From: Pseudomonas reinekei
GTDB taxonomy: Bacteria > Pseudomonadota > Gammaproteobacteria > Pseudomonadales > Pseudomonadaceae
Direction: 5' to 3'
Length of the DNA stretch: 64,000 nucleotides
Assembly: GCF_001945365.1 (NCBI RefSeq)
Contig: NZ_MSTQ01000024.1
Location: 20,497 to 84,496 of the forward strand
Shown: piece by piece, positions 9,060 through 18,126 of the stretch
Numbering within the stretch: position 1 is the stretch's first letter
Layout: every line of letters starts with the position of its first letter
Position numbers and translations under genes: made by a program
Notes under the pieces: model-generated
The model's database searches: none
What the model was told of the DNA's origin: nothing
Seen by the model: only the letters and a program-made list of their open reading frames with translations

Positions 9060-11435
9060 TTGGTAGAGTACGTAGTTTCCCTCGACAAGCTCGGCAAACA
9101 CGACGTTGAGCACGTGGGGGGCAAGAACGCATCCCTGGGCGAGATGATCAGCAACCTTGCGGGTGCCGGCGTATCGGTGCCCGGTGGCTTCGCCACGACC
9201 GCTCAGGCATACCGTGACTTCCTGGAACTGAGCGGCCTGAACAAGCAGATTCACGACGCCCTCGATGCCCTTGACGTCGACGACGTGAATGCCCTGGCCA
9301 AGACCGGTGCCCAGATCCGTCAATGGATCATGGAAGCCGAGTTCCCGGAAAAACTCAATGCCGAGATCCGCACCGCGTTCGCCACGCTGTCCGCCGGCAA
9401 CCCTGACATGGCCGTGGCCGTGCGCTCTTCCGCTACCGCCGAAGACCTGCCGGACGCTTCCTTCGCCGGCCAGCAGGAAACCTTCCTGAACATCCGTGGT
9501 GTCGAAAACGTCATTCGCGCCGCCAAAGAGGTGTTCGCTTCGCTGTTCAACGACCGCGCCATTTCCTACCGCGTGCACCAGGGCTTCGACCACAAGCTGG
9601 TTGCCCTTTCCGCTGGCGTGCAGCGCATGGTCCGTTCCGAAACCGGCACCGCCGGCGTGATGTTCACCCTCGACACCGAGTCGGGCTTCCGTGACGTGGT
9701 GTTCATCACCGGCGCCTACGGCCTGGGTGAAACCGTCGTGCAAGGCGCGGTGAACCCGGATGAGTTCTACGTCCACAAAGGCACGCTGGACGCTGGTCGC
9801 CCGGCCATCCTGCGCCGCAACCTGGGCAGCAAGGCCATCAAGATGATCTACGGCGACGAGGCCAAGGCCGGTCGTTCGGTCAAGACCGTCGACGTGGACA
9901 AGGCTGATCGCGCCCGTTTCTGCCTGAGCGATGCTGAAGTCAGCGAACTGGCCAAGCAGGCGATGATCATCGAGAAGCACTACCAGTGCCCGATGGACAT
10001 CGAGTGGGCCAAGGACGGTGACGACGGCAAGCTGTACATCGTGCAGGCCCGTCCGGAAACCGTAAAGAGCCGCACCCAGGCCAACGTCATGGAACGTTAC
10101 CTGTTGAAAGAAACCGGCACCGTGCTGGTTGAAGGCCGCGCCATTGGCCAGCGCATCGGCGCCGGCAAGGTCCGCATCATCAAGGACGTGTCCGAAATGG
10201 ACAAGGTCCAGCCAGGCGACGTACTGGTTTCCGACATGACCGACCCGGACTGGGAACCGGTCATGAAGCGCGCCAGCGCCATCGTCACCAACCGTGGCGG
10301 TCGTACTTGCCACGCGGCGATCATCGCCCGTGAACTGGGCATCCCGGCCGTTGTGGGCTGTGGTAACGCCACCCAGCTGTTGAAAGACGGCCAGGGCGTA
10401 ACCGTTTCCTGCGCCGAAGGCGACACCGGTTTCATCTTCGAAGGCGAGCTGGGCTTCGACATCAAGAAGAACTCCGTGGACGCCATGCCGGAGCTGCCGT
10501 TCAAGATCATGATGAACGTCGGCAACCCGGACCGCGCCTTCGACTTCGCGCAGCTGCCGAACGCCGGTGTGGGCCTGGCCCGTCTGGAGTTCATCATCAA
10601 CCGCATGATCGGCGTGCACCCCAAAGCACTGCTGAACTACGACGGTCTGCCGCTGGACATCAAGGAAAGCGTCGACAAGCGCATCGCCGGTTACGACGAT
10701 CCGGTGGGCTTCTACGTCGAGAAACTGGTTGAAGGCATCAGCACCCTGGCAGCAGCGTTCTGGCCGAAAAAGGTCATCGTGCGTCTGTCGGACTTCAAGT
10801 CCAACGAATACGCCAACCTGATCGGCGGCAAGCTGTACGAGCCGGAAGAAGAGAACCCGATGCTGGGCTTCCGTGGCGCTTCGCGTTACATCAGCGAATC
10901 GTTCCGCGACTGCTTTGAACTCGAATGCCGCGCCCTCAAGCGCGTACGCAACGAGATGGGCCTGACCAACGTCGAAATCATGGTGCCGTTCGTTCGTACT
11001 TTGGGCGAAGCGAGCCAGGTTGTAGACCTGCTGGCCGAAAACGGCCTGGCCCGTGGCGAGAACGGCCTGCGTGTCATCATGATGTGCGAACTGCCGTCCA
11101 ACGCCATTCTGGCCGAAGAATTCCTCGAATTCTTCGACGGTTTCTCCATCGGTTCCAACGACCTTACCCAGTTGACCCTGGGGCTGGACCGTGACTCCGG
11201 GATCATCGCGCACCTGTTCGACGAGCGTAACCCGGCGGTCAAGAAGCTGTTGGCCAACGCCATTGCCGCGTGCAACAAGGCTGGCAAGTACATCGGCATC
11301 TGCGGTCAGGGACCTTCGGATCACCCGGACCTGGCCAAATGGCTGATGGAGCAGGGCATTGAAAGCGTTTCGTTGAACCCGGACTCCGTACTGGAAACCT
11401 GGTTCTTCCTCGCCGAAGGTCAGGCGCAGGCTTGA
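9060..11435 (+). CDS. ppsA: Phosphoenolpyruvate synthase PpsA
   Basis: This 791-residue enzyme converts pyruvate and ATP to PEP, AMP and Pi for gluconeogenesis. It has an N-terminal ATP-grasp domain (RSSATAEDLPDASFAGQQET), a central phospho-His domain with NRGGRTCHAAI (His418), and a C-terminal PEP-binding TIM barrel with GSNDLTQLTLGLDRDS and CGQGPSDHPD. Translation appears to start at TTG 9060 (TTG-GTA-GAG), with GGAG about 9 bp upstream. It works with the propionate cluster, since pyruvate from the methylcitrate cycle must be turned into PEP. Confidence 0.97.
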   Translation: MVEYVVSLDKLGKHDVEHVGGKNASLGEMISNLAGAGVSVPGGFATTAQAYRDFLELSGLNKQIHDALDALDVDDVNALAKTGAQIRQWIMEAEFPEKLNAEIRTAFATLSAGNPDMAVAVRSSATAEDLPDASFAGQQETFLNIRGVENVIRAAKEVFASLFNDRAISYRVHQGFDHKLVALSAGVQRMVRSETGTAGVMFTLDTESGFRDVVFITGAYGLGETVVQGAVNPDEFYVHKGTLDAGRPAILRRNLGSKAIKMIYGDEAKAGRSVKTVDVDKADRARFCLSDAEVSELAKQAMIIEKHYQCPMDIEWAKDGDDGKLYIVQARPETVKSRTQANVMERYLLKETGTVLVEGRAIGQRIGAGKVRIIKDVSEMDKVQPGDVLVSDMTDPDWEPVMKRASAIVTNRGGRTCHAAIIARELGIPAVVGCGNATQLLKDGQGVTVSCAEGDTGFIFEGELGFDIKKNSVDAMPELPFKIMMNVGNPDRAFDFAQLPNAGVGLARLEFIINRMIGVHPKALLNYDGLPLDIKESVDKRIAGYDDPVGFYVEKLVEGISTLAAAFWPKKVIVRLSDFKSNEYANLIGGKLYEPEEENPMLGFRGASRYISESFRDCFELECRALKRVRNEMGLTNVEIMVPFVRTLGEASQVVDLLAENGLARGENGLRVIMMCELPSNAILAEEFLEFFDGFSIGSNDLTQLTLGLDRDSGIIAHLFDERNPAVKKLLANAIAACNKAGKYIGICGQGPSDHPDLAKWLMEQGIESVSLNPDSVLETWFFLAEGQAQA

Positions 11436-11461
11436 TCAGCATGTGAACGACGGCCTGACCC

Positions 11462-11551
11462 TGTGGGAGCGAGCCTGCTCGCGAAGACGGAGCAACATCT
11501 GCCATGGATGTTCGCTGATACACCGCTTTCGCGAGCAGGCTCGCTCCCACA
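11462..11551. repeat. REPIN (type A)
   Basis: Inverted TGTGGGAGCGAGCCTGCTCGCGAA units at 11462-11485 and 11528-11551 flank a short spacer. It has the same organisation as 2245-2334. Confidence 0.85.
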
Positions 11552-11576
11552 TGGGGCGGGCCTTGAGATTGAAGTA

Positions 11577-11609
11577 GGGCGGGCTCCATCTGGATGCCGC
11601 CCTTTTTTG
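11577..11609 (+). terminator. Intrinsic terminator of ppsA
   Basis: The stem GGGCGG (11577-11582) / CCGCCC (11597-11602) is followed directly by TTTTTT. The next gene starts at 11621, so the T-run lies in its leader. Confidence 0.75.
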
Positions 11610-11620
11610 TGCAAGAGATT

Positions 11621-12610
11621 ATGCAAAGCAGCAGCAACCTATTTCCTGTCGCCCTGATCAGCGCCGAGCGGCGCGGCGATCTGAGCGAAGACGTGTATCG
11701 TTTGAAACCGGCCAACAGCCCGGACCCGAGTGTCGAGCTGGCGGTCACCCGCTTGGGCATGGCCGATGAGCCTGCCTTGCGTGGCGTGCCAGTGATCCTG
11801 CTGCACGGCAGCTTTTCCAATCGACGCTTCTGGTTTTCCCCCAAGGGACTGGGCCTTGGGGCGTATCTGGCGCGCCTGGGGTTCGACGTATGGATCGCGG
11901 AAATGCGCGGTCACGGCCTGTCGCGGCGCAACCAGAACTATCGCAAGAACCGCGTCGCCGACTATGCGCGCTACGATCTGCCGGCCATTGGTGCATTCGT
12001 GCGTGAGCAGAGTGGACAGGTCCCGCACTGGATCGGCCATTCGCTGGGCGGAATCACCCTGGCGGCGGCGCTGGGCGGTGAGTACATCGGCGAGCCGGTG
12101 GTGGCGTCTGCAGCGTTCTTTGGCACCCAGGTCAGCCGCACCTACTGGCCGCTGAAAATTCCACCGGTGGAGTGGGGCGGGCGCTTTATCCTCAAGCGTT
12201 TCGCCCAGCTGTCGGGCTCACGGCTCAAGCGCGGCCCGGAGGACGAGCCGATTGGCCTGGCCCTGGAAAGCATGCGCTGGTATGGCTTGTTCGGCCGCTT
12301 TGGCGACGCTGACAAGGACTGGTGGGCGGGGCTCGCCGAGGTGAACATGCCGGTGCTCGCCGTAAGTGCGGCGGGTGATCATCAAGATCCTGCCTGGGCT
12401 TGCCGCAAGTTGTTTGAGCAAGTGGGCTCCGAGCACAAGCAGTACATCAATCTGGGCCGCGAGCAGGGTTTCGGCGAGAATTTCGGCCACGTCGAAATGC
12501 TCGTCAGCAAAGCCGCACAGGTTGAAGTCTGGCCTCTGGTGGCGCGCTGGCTGGCGGATCCGCACACGCCGTTATTCGCTGAACAAGCGGATCTGGCCAA
12601 GGCGATCTAA
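11621..12610 (+). CDS. Alpha/beta-fold hydrolase
   Basis: The 329-residue protein has the alpha/beta hydrolase pattern: oxyanion segment LLHGSFSNRRFW, nucleophile elbow GHSLGG with Ser141, and a late acid/His pair ending in FGHVEML. The region after the oxyanion (FDVWIAEMRGHG) resembles lysosomal acid-lipase-like esterases. ATG 11621 (MQSSSNLFPVALISAERRGD) avoids reading into the ppsA terminator. No signal peptide is obvious. The substrate cannot be deduced; esterase or lipase activity is an inference from fold. Confidence 0.85.
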   Translation: MQSSSNLFPVALISAERRGDLSEDVYRLKPANSPDPSVELAVTRLGMADEPALRGVPVILLHGSFSNRRFWFSPKGLGLGAYLARLGFDVWIAEMRGHGLSRRNQNYRKNRVADYARYDLPAIGAFVREQSGQVPHWIGHSLGGITLAAALGGEYIGEPVVASAAFFGTQVSRTYWPLKIPPVEWGGRFILKRFAQLSGSRLKRGPEDEPIGLALESMRWYGLFGRFGDADKDWWAGLAEVNMPVLAVSAAGDHQDPAWACRKLFEQVGSEHKQYINLGREQGFGENFGHVEMLVSKAAQVEVWPLVARWLADPHTPLFAEQADLAKAI

Positions 12611-12747
12611 GCTGGGCGCTCTATCAAGGGCATTTCGCTCTCATCGGCTTGCGGCTAAGATATGACGCATTGAGCTGTTCTGGTCATTTTCGATGACTGA
12701 TTCATCAGTGAAGTTCGTGCTGTCTCCCTTATTACAGGAGTTTCTCG

Positions 12748-13239
12748 ATGAACCATTACCTCACGCCTGACCTGTGCGACGCCTACCCGGAACTGGTCCA
12801 GGTGCTGGAACCGATGTTCAGCAATTTTGGCGGCCGTGATTCCTTCGGCGGCGAAATCGTGACCATCAAGTGCTTCGAAGACAACTCGCTGGTCAAGGAA
12901 CAAGCCGAACTCAAAGGCAACGGCAAGGTGCTGGTGGTCGATGGCGGTGGCTCCCTGCGTCGTGCGCTGCTGGGTGACATGATCGCCGAGAAAGCCGCGA
13001 AAAACGGCTGGGAAGGGCTGGTGATCTACGGTTGCATCCGTGACGTCGACGTCATCGCCCAGACCGATCTGGGGGTCCAGGCCCTGGCCAGCCACCCGAT
13101 GAAGACCGACAAGCGTGGGCTTGGCGACCTCAACGTAGCCGTGACCTTCGCCGGGGTGACCTTCCATCCAGGGCACTACCTCTATGCGGACAACAACGGT
13201 GTGATCATCTCGCCGAGCCCGCTGAAAATGCCTGAATAA
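12748..13239 (+). CDS. rraA: RraA-family regulator of RNase E activity
   Basis: This 163-residue RraA-like protein (once annotated as MenG) has the conserved VVDGGGSLRRALLGDMIAEKA and YGCIRDVD segments. In E. coli RraA binds RNase E and lowers degradosome activity; some Pseudomonas homologues instead act as 4-hydroxy-4-methyl-2-oxoglutarate aldolases, so the biochemical role is uncertain. AGGAG lies 8 bp before ATG 12748. Confidence 0.9.
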   Translation: MNHYLTPDLCDAYPELVQVLEPMFSNFGGRDSFGGEIVTIKCFEDNSLVKEQAELKGNGKVLVVDGGGSLRRALLGDMIAEKAAKNGWEGLVIYGCIRDVDVIAQTDLGVQALASHPMKTDKRGLGDLNVAVTFAGVTFHPGHYLYADNNGVIISPSPLKMPE

Positions 13240-13265
13240 AATACCGATTGACTGAAGGAATGCGG

Positions 13266-14261
13266 ATGTTCGAGGAAGAAAACGCGCAATGGGGGCTGGT
13301 GCATGCCCTGGTGCTGGACGGTAAAGGTGGCGCGCGTTCGATAGCCCGGACTGAACTCGATGAACTGCAGCTGCAGGCCCATGAAAGCCTGTGGCTGCAT
13401 TGGGATCGCAGTCATCCGCAAACCCAGACCTGGTTGCGTAAATACAGCGGGTTGAGTGAGTTCAGCTGCGATCTGCTGTTGGAAGAAAATACCCGTCCGC
13501 GGCTTTTACAGCTTCCCGACAGCGAACTGCTGCTATTTTTGCGTGGGGTCAACCTCAATCCGGGTGCCGAGCCAGAAGACATGGTGTCGGTGCGGATCTT
13601 CGGTTCCGCCCAGCGCGTCATTTCCTTGCGCCTGCGGCCGCTGCGCGCCACTGAAGAGCTGCTGGCGCAACTTGAGGAGGGCAAAGGGCCGAAAACTGCC
13701 TCCGAGCTGATTCTCTGCATGGCGCAGTACCTCACCAACAAGGTGCAGGATCTGGTCAGTTGCCTCTCGGAAGTGGTCGATGAGGAAGAAGAAAAGCTCG
13801 ATGCCGACGAACGGTATACGCCCGAGCATGGATCAATCTTGCAGATCCGTCGCCGGGCCGCTGCGTTGAAGCGTTTTCTTGCTCCGCAGAGGGACATTTT
13901 CGGTCAACTGACACGGATCAAACTGCTCTGGTTCGTTGAGGACGATGCTAACTACTGGAACGAATTGAACAACAGCCTGACCCGCTATCTTGAAGAGCTC
14001 GAATTGACCCGAGAGCGCGTGGGGCTTGTGCTGGAGGCTGAAGATCGGCGATTGAGCGTGCGCATGAATCGCACGATGTATCGTTTCGGTGTCATCACCG
14101 GGATCTTTTTGCCGATGAGTTTTTTGACCGGGCTTTTGGGGATCAACGTCGGTGGTATTCCATTCTCTGCGAGCCCGTATGGTTTCCTGATTGCATGCCT
14201 GTTGGTGGTTTCGGTGGCATTGGGGCAGTGGTGGTTATACCGACGTTTGCGCTGGGTCTGA
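13266..14261 (+). CDS. cmaX: CmaX, CorA/ZntB-family cation transporter
   Basis: This 331-residue CorA-superfamily inner-membrane protein has a large N-terminal cytoplasmic domain, then two C-terminal TM helices: FGVITGIFLPMSFLTGLLGIN and PYGFLIACLLVVSVALGQWWL. The loop between them reads GIN instead of the CorA GMN, which is the ZntB-type signature. GAAGGA sits 6 bp before ATG 13266, so I choose it over ATG 13248. Position upstream of crfX-cmpX-sigX-oprF identifies it as CmaX of the Pseudomonas envelope-stress locus. Confidence 0.9.
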   Translation: MFEEENAQWGLVHALVLDGKGGARSIARTELDELQLQAHESLWLHWDRSHPQTQTWLRKYSGLSEFSCDLLLEENTRPRLLQLPDSELLLFLRGVNLNPGAEPEDMVSVRIFGSAQRVISLRLRPLRATEELLAQLEEGKGPKTASELILCMAQYLTNKVQDLVSCLSEVVDEEEEKLDADERYTPEHGSILQIRRRAAALKRFLAPQRDIFGQLTRIKLLWFVEDDANYWNELNNSLTRYLEELELTRERVGLVLEAEDRRLSVRMNRTMYRFGVITGIFLPMSFLTGLLGINVGGIPFSASPYGFLIACLLVVSVALGQWWLYRRLRWV

Positions 14262-14324
14262 AGGAGTGGCATGTGACCCGAGCAAATTTCACCGCGTCTT
14301 TCACAGACATCACGAGAGGTGCGT

Positions 14325-14573
14325 ATGCACGATCCGTTTGAACAGTCTTTGCGCGACATGCTCAACGCATCACCGTCCACCCGGGACGACGATGCGTGCC
14401 TGGGGCGTGTACTGAAAACCGCCAACCGCCAGGTCGGCGCCGGTGATTTGTTCAGCCTGCTGGGCCGTTGGTTGCCTGCCCTGATGATCGCCCTGAATAA
14501 CGGATCGGCCCACGTGTCGCCGGTGTCCCGTCTTCGTAAACCTACCGCTCGCACTGCTGATAAGGCTGATTGA
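14325..14573 (+). CDS. crfX: CrfX, small protein of the sigX locus
   Basis: This 82-residue protein (MHDPFEQSLRDMLNASPSTRDDDACLG...) is of unknown biochemical function and is conserved in pseudomonads between cmaX and cmpX. It has one moderately hydrophobic stretch (LLGRWLPALMIALN). GAGAGG precedes ATG 14325. The stop TGA at 14571 lies 2 bp before the cmpX start, implying translational coupling. Confidence 0.8.
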   Translation: MHDPFEQSLRDMLNASPSTRDDDACLGRVLKTANRQVGAGDLFSLLGRWLPALMIALNNGSAHVSPVSRLRKPTARTADKAD

Positions 14574-14575
14574 AT

Positions 14576-15400
14576 ATGGAACTTGATCTCTGGACACAGA
14601 GCCTCGTCACTGCAATGACTGCGTTATGGACCAAGATTGCCAACTTCATTCCGAACCTGTTCGGTGCACTGGTTGTGCTGCTGCTGGGTTTTGTCGTGGC
14701 CAAGCTGCTGGACACGCTGCTTTCCAAGTTGCTCGCCAAGCTGGGCCTTGATCGCCTGATGGGCGGCACCGGCCTGACCAAGCTGCTGTCCCGCGCCGGC
14801 CTGCAAGTCCCGATCTCGACATTGATCGGCAAAATCGTCTATTGGTTTGTTCTGCTGATTTTTCTGGTTTCAGCCGCAGAATCCCTTGGACTTGAGAGAG
14901 TTTCAGCTACGCTGGACATGCTGGCGCTGTATTTGCCGAAGGTATTTGGTGCCGCGCTGGTGTTGCTGGTCGGTGTTTTGCTGGCGCAACTGGCCAATGG
15001 GCTGGTGCGTGGAGCGGCAGAGGGCGTGGGCCTTGACTACGCTTCGGGGCTGGGGCGAATTGCCCAGGGCCTGGTGATCATCATCAGCATCTCGGTGGCG
15101 ATCAGTCAGTTGGAGGTCAAGACTGACCTGCTCAACCATGTGATCGTGATCGTTTTGATTACCGTTGGTCTGGCAGTTGCGCTGGCCATGGGTTTGGGAA
15201 GCCGGGAAATTGCCGGTCAGATTCTTGCGGGAATCTATGTGCGTGAGTTGTATCAGGTTGGGCAACAAGTGCGAGTTGGAGAGGTCGAAGGGCAGATCGA
15301 AGAGATCGGCACGGTTAAAACCACATTGCTGACCGATGAGGGTGAGCTAGTCTCTCTCTCCAATCGGATCCTGCTTGAGCAGCATGTGAGTAGCCGCTAA
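14576..15400 (+). CDS. cmpX: CmpX, MscS-like membrane protein
   Basis: This 274-residue inner-membrane protein has five predicted TM segments, for example FGALVVLLLGFVVAKLLDTL and VFGAALVLLVGVLLAQLANG, then a soluble tail (VRVGEVEGQIEEIGTVKTTLL) resembling the beta domain of MscS-type channels. In Pseudomonas CmpX is linked to membrane homeostasis and to sigX activity. The start at ATG 14576 follows the crfX stop immediately. Confidence 0.9.
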   Translation: MELDLWTQSLVTAMTALWTKIANFIPNLFGALVVLLLGFVVAKLLDTLLSKLLAKLGLDRLMGGTGLTKLLSRAGLQVPISTLIGKIVYWFVLLIFLVSAAESLGLERVSATLDMLALYLPKVFGAALVLLVGVLLAQLANGLVRGAAEGVGLDYASGLGRIAQGLVIIISISVAISQLEVKTDLLNHVIVIVLITVGLAVALAMGLGSREIAGQILAGIYVRELYQVGQQVRVGEVEGQIEEIGTVKTTLLTDEGELVSLSNRILLEQHVSSR

Positions 15401-15490
15401 CCCGGCAAACCCTGCTAATGTATGCCGCCGCAAAATGCCGCCTGATGCTGGCTGCGGCGGACATTGACCTGACTGTCGGCCCGACTTGTT

Positions 15491-16081
15491 TTGAATAAAG
15501 CCCAATCGCTATCCATGCGCTACGACCCCCGCGAGCTCTCTGATGAGGAGTTGGTCGCGCGCTCGCATACCGAGCTGTTTCACGTAACGCGCGCCTATGA
15601 AGAATTGATGCGACGTTACCAACGAACATTATTTAACGTCTGTGCACGATATCTCGGGAACGATCGCGACGCAGACGATGTCTGTCAGGAAGTCATGTTA
15701 AAGGTGCTGTACGGCCTGAAGAACTTCGAAGGCAAATCGAAGTTCAAGACGTGGCTATATAGCATCACGTACAACGAGTGTATAACGCAGTATCGGAAGG
15801 AACGGCGAAAGCGTCGCTTGATGGACGCATTGAGTCTTGACCCCCTCGAGGAAGCGTCTGAGGAAAAGGCGCCGAAACCCGAGGAGAAGGGCGGACTTGA
15901 TCGCTGGCTGGTGTATGTGAACCCGATTGACCGTGAAATTCTGGTGCTACGATTTGTCGCAGAGCTGGAGTTTCAGGAGATCGCGGACATCATGCACATG
16001 GGTTTGAGTGCAACAAAAATGCGGTACAAACGCGCTCTAGATAAATTGCGTGAGAAATTTGCAGGCATTGCTGAAACTTAG
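15491..16081 (+). CDS. sigX: ECF sigma factor SigX
   Basis: This 196-residue ECF sigma70 has region 2 (LFNVCARYLGNDRDADDVCQ) and region 4 (FQEIADIMHMGLSATKMRYKRAL), joined by an acidic linker (EEASEEKAPKPEEKGG). SigX controls oprF, fatty-acid and membrane-fluidity genes in Pseudomonas. The start is TTG 15491 (MNKAQSLSMRYD), matching the length and N-terminus known for Pseudomonas SigX. No anti-sigma gene is adjacent, as is typical of this locus. It lies 107 bp upstream of oprF. Confidence 0.93.
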   Translation: MNKAQSLSMRYDPRELSDEELVARSHTELFHVTRAYEELMRRYQRTLFNVCARYLGNDRDADDVCQEVMLKVLYGLKNFEGKSKFKTWLYSITYNECITQYRKERRKRRLMDALSLDPLEEASEEKAPKPEEKGGLDRWLVYVNPIDREILVLRFVAELEFQEIADIMHMGLSATKMRYKRALDKLREKFAGIAET

Positions 16082-16188
16082 TTCGGCGCAAATATCTCTT
16101 ACGTGTAGGCAAGGTCTGATAGACTTGCCGCCGAGTTGTCCCCCGGTTTGCGGGACTGCTTCACAATCACCAGATGGGGATTTAACGG

Positions 16189-17223
16189 ATGAAACTGAAA
16201 AACACCTTGGGCTTGGCCATTGGTTCTCTTATTGCCGCCACTTCGTTCGGCGCTCTGGCACAGGGCCAAGGCGCAGTTGAAATCGAAGGCTTCGCAAAGA
16301 AAGAGTACTACGACAGCACTCGTAACTTCAAAAACGACGGCAATCTGTTCGGTGGTTCGGTTGGTTACTTCCTGACCGACGACGTTGAACTGCGTCTGGC
16401 TTACGACGAAGTGCACAACGTACGTTCCGATTCCGGCCAGAACATCAAGGGCGCCAACACCGCTCTGGACGCTCTGTACCACTTCAATAACCCAGGCGAC
16501 ATGCTGCGTCCTTACGTCTCGGCCGGTTTCTCCGACCAGAGCATCGACCAGAACGGTTCGAACGGTCGTGACCGTTCCACCTTCGCCAACGTTGGTGGCG
16601 GCGCCAAGCTGTACTTCACTGACAACTTCTACGCCCGTGCCGGCGTTGAAGCTCAGTACAACATCGACCAGGGCAACACCGAGTGGGCTCCTAGCGTCGG
16701 TATCGGTGTGAACTTCGGTGGCGGCTCCAAGCCTGCTGCTGCTCCAGTTCCAGCACCCGCTGAAGTTTGCTCCGACAGCGACAACGATGGCGTTTGCGAC
16801 AACGTTGACAAGTGCCCGGACACCCCAGCCAACGTAACAGTTGACGCTGATGGCTGCCCGGCAGTTGCTGAAGTAGTTCGTGTTGAGCTGGACGTGAAAT
16901 TCGACTTCGACAAGTCGGTAGTCAAGCCCAACAGCTACGGCGACATCAAGAACCTGGCTGACTTCATGAAGCAGTACCCATCCACCACCACTACTGTTGA
17001 AGGTCACACTGACTCCGTCGGTCCTGACGCTTACAACCAGAAACTGTCCGAGCGTCGTGCAAACGCCGTTAAGCAAGTTCTGACCAACCAGTACGGTGTT
17101 GAATCGTCCCGCGTTCAGTCCGTCGGCTACGGCGAATCCCGCCCAGTTGCTGACAACGCAACTGACGCTGGCCGCGCTGTAAACCGTCGCGTAGAAGCGC
17201 AGGTTGAAGCTCAAGCTAAGTAA
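16189..17223 (+). CDS. oprF: Major outer-membrane porin OprF
   Basis: This 344-residue OmpA-family porin has a signal peptide (MKLKNTLGLAIGSLIAATSFGALA, cleaved before QGQG) and an N-terminal beta barrel of about 160 residues. A Pro/Ala and Cys-rich linker follows (four Cys between EVCSDSD and DGCPAV), then a C-terminal OmpA-like peptidoglycan-binding domain (VEGHTDSVGPDAYNQKLSERR). It provides structural anchoring and slow porin activity. Strong terminator follows. The start follows a clear GGGGA Shine-Dalgarno. Confidence 0.97.
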   Translation: MKLKNTLGLAIGSLIAATSFGALAQGQGAVEIEGFAKKEYYDSTRNFKNDGNLFGGSVGYFLTDDVELRLAYDEVHNVRSDSGQNIKGANTALDALYHFNNPGDMLRPYVSAGFSDQSIDQNGSNGRDRSTFANVGGGAKLYFTDNFYARAGVEAQYNIDQGNTEWAPSVGIGVNFGGGSKPAAAPVPAPAEVCSDSDNDGVCDNVDKCPDTPANVTVDADGCPAVAEVVRVELDVKFDFDKSVVKPNSYGDIKNLADFMKQYPSTTTTVEGHTDSVGPDAYNQKLSERRANAVKQVLTNQYGVESSRVQSVGYGESRPVADNATDAGRAVNRRVEAQVEAQAK

Positions 17224-17240
17224 TTAGCTCGCCGCTCTTA

Positions 17241-17271
17241 GAAAAGCCCGGCTTAGGCCGGGCTTTTCTTT
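17241..17271 (+). terminator. Intrinsic terminator of oprF
   Basis: GAAAAGCCCGGC-TTA-GCCGGGCTTTTC is a long GC-rich stem with A/T flanks, usable on both strands. It lies between convergent oprF and cobA. Confidence 0.9.
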
Positions 17272-17333
17272 GTCTGCGATTTGCTGTTGAGGCGTGAGAT
17301 GCCGGTTTACAGCCAAAAGATCGCAACCAGTGT

Positions 17334-18101
17334 CTACACCAGCTGCGCGTAGACACCTGCAGGCGCTGCCGAAAGTTGCGATCCTTCGATCTTTCCGCTA
17401 GCCGCCACTGCTCCGATGACCAATATCGCCGGACTCTTCAGGCCGAAGGCGTAAGCATCCTCTTCCATCGCCGTCAGATCACTGCGGCATTCCCGTTGCT
17501 GTGGCAGTGATGCGTTTTCAATCATTGCCACTGGCGTATCCATCGCCATCCCCCCGGCCAACAGCTGCTCGCGAATTTCGCTGAGCTTGGCCACGCCCAT
17601 GTAAATCACCAACGTCGTACCGCCCTGGGCCAGAGCCTGCCAGTTCAGGCTGCTGCCGTCCTGAGTATGTGCGGTCACCAGTGTCACCCCGCGCGCGACA
17701 CCGCGCAGCGTCAACGGGATATCGCATTGCGTGGCTCCGGCGAGCCCCGCCGTGATGCCATTGACCAGCTCGACCTCAACCCCGCGCTCACGCAGCCACT
17801 GCGCCTCTTCACCGCCGCGCCCGAAAATGCACGGATCGCCGCCCTTGAGTCGCACCACGCATTTTCCCTGGCGCGCGTAACGCAGCATCAGACGATGGAT
17901 GAACGCTTGGGGCGTGGAGCGGCAGCCACCGCGTTTACCGACAGGAATGACTCGCGCCTGCTGGCAATGTTCGAGGACCGCGGTATTCACCAGATCATCG
18001 ATCAATACCACATCCGCCTCTCTCAATGCCCTTACGGCCTTGAGTGTCAGCAGTTCCGGATCACCAGGTCCCGCGCCCACCAACCAGACTTTTGCGCTCA
18101 T
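17334..18101 (-). CDS. cobA: Uroporphyrinogen-III C-methyltransferase CobA
   Basis: This 255-residue SAM-dependent enzyme methylates uroporphyrinogen III to precorrin-2 for sirohaem (the nitrite and sulfite reductase cofactor) and cobalamin. Motifs are VGAGPGDPELLTLKA near the N-terminus, RLKGGDPCIFGRGGEEA and NGITAGLAGA. The start MSAKVWLVG is chosen over an upstream ATG that would overlap the kinase gene. It is the last gene of the minus-strand nas cluster, where sirohaem demand would arise from assimilatory nitrite reductase. Confidence 0.95.
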   Translation of the reverse strand: MSAKVWLVGAGPGDPELLTLKAVRALREADVVLIDDLVNTAVLEHCQQARVIPVGKRGGCRSTPQAFIHRLMLRYARQGKCVVRLKGGDPCIFGRGGEEAQWLRERGVEVELVNGITAGLAGATQCDIPLTLRGVARGVTLVTAHTQDGSSLNWQALAQGGTTLVIYMGVAKLSEIREQLLAGGMAMDTPVAMIENASLPQQRECRSDLTAMEEDAYAFGLKSPAILVIGAVAASGKIEGSQLSAAPAGVYAQLV

Positions 18102-18126
18102 TGTGAGTTCCTCAAATGAAATGGCA

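Noticed and set aside
9009..11324. 771-codon open frame antisense to ppsA
   Set aside because: Shadow of a highly biased coding sequence; composition is that of a reverse-frame translation and ppsA is certain.
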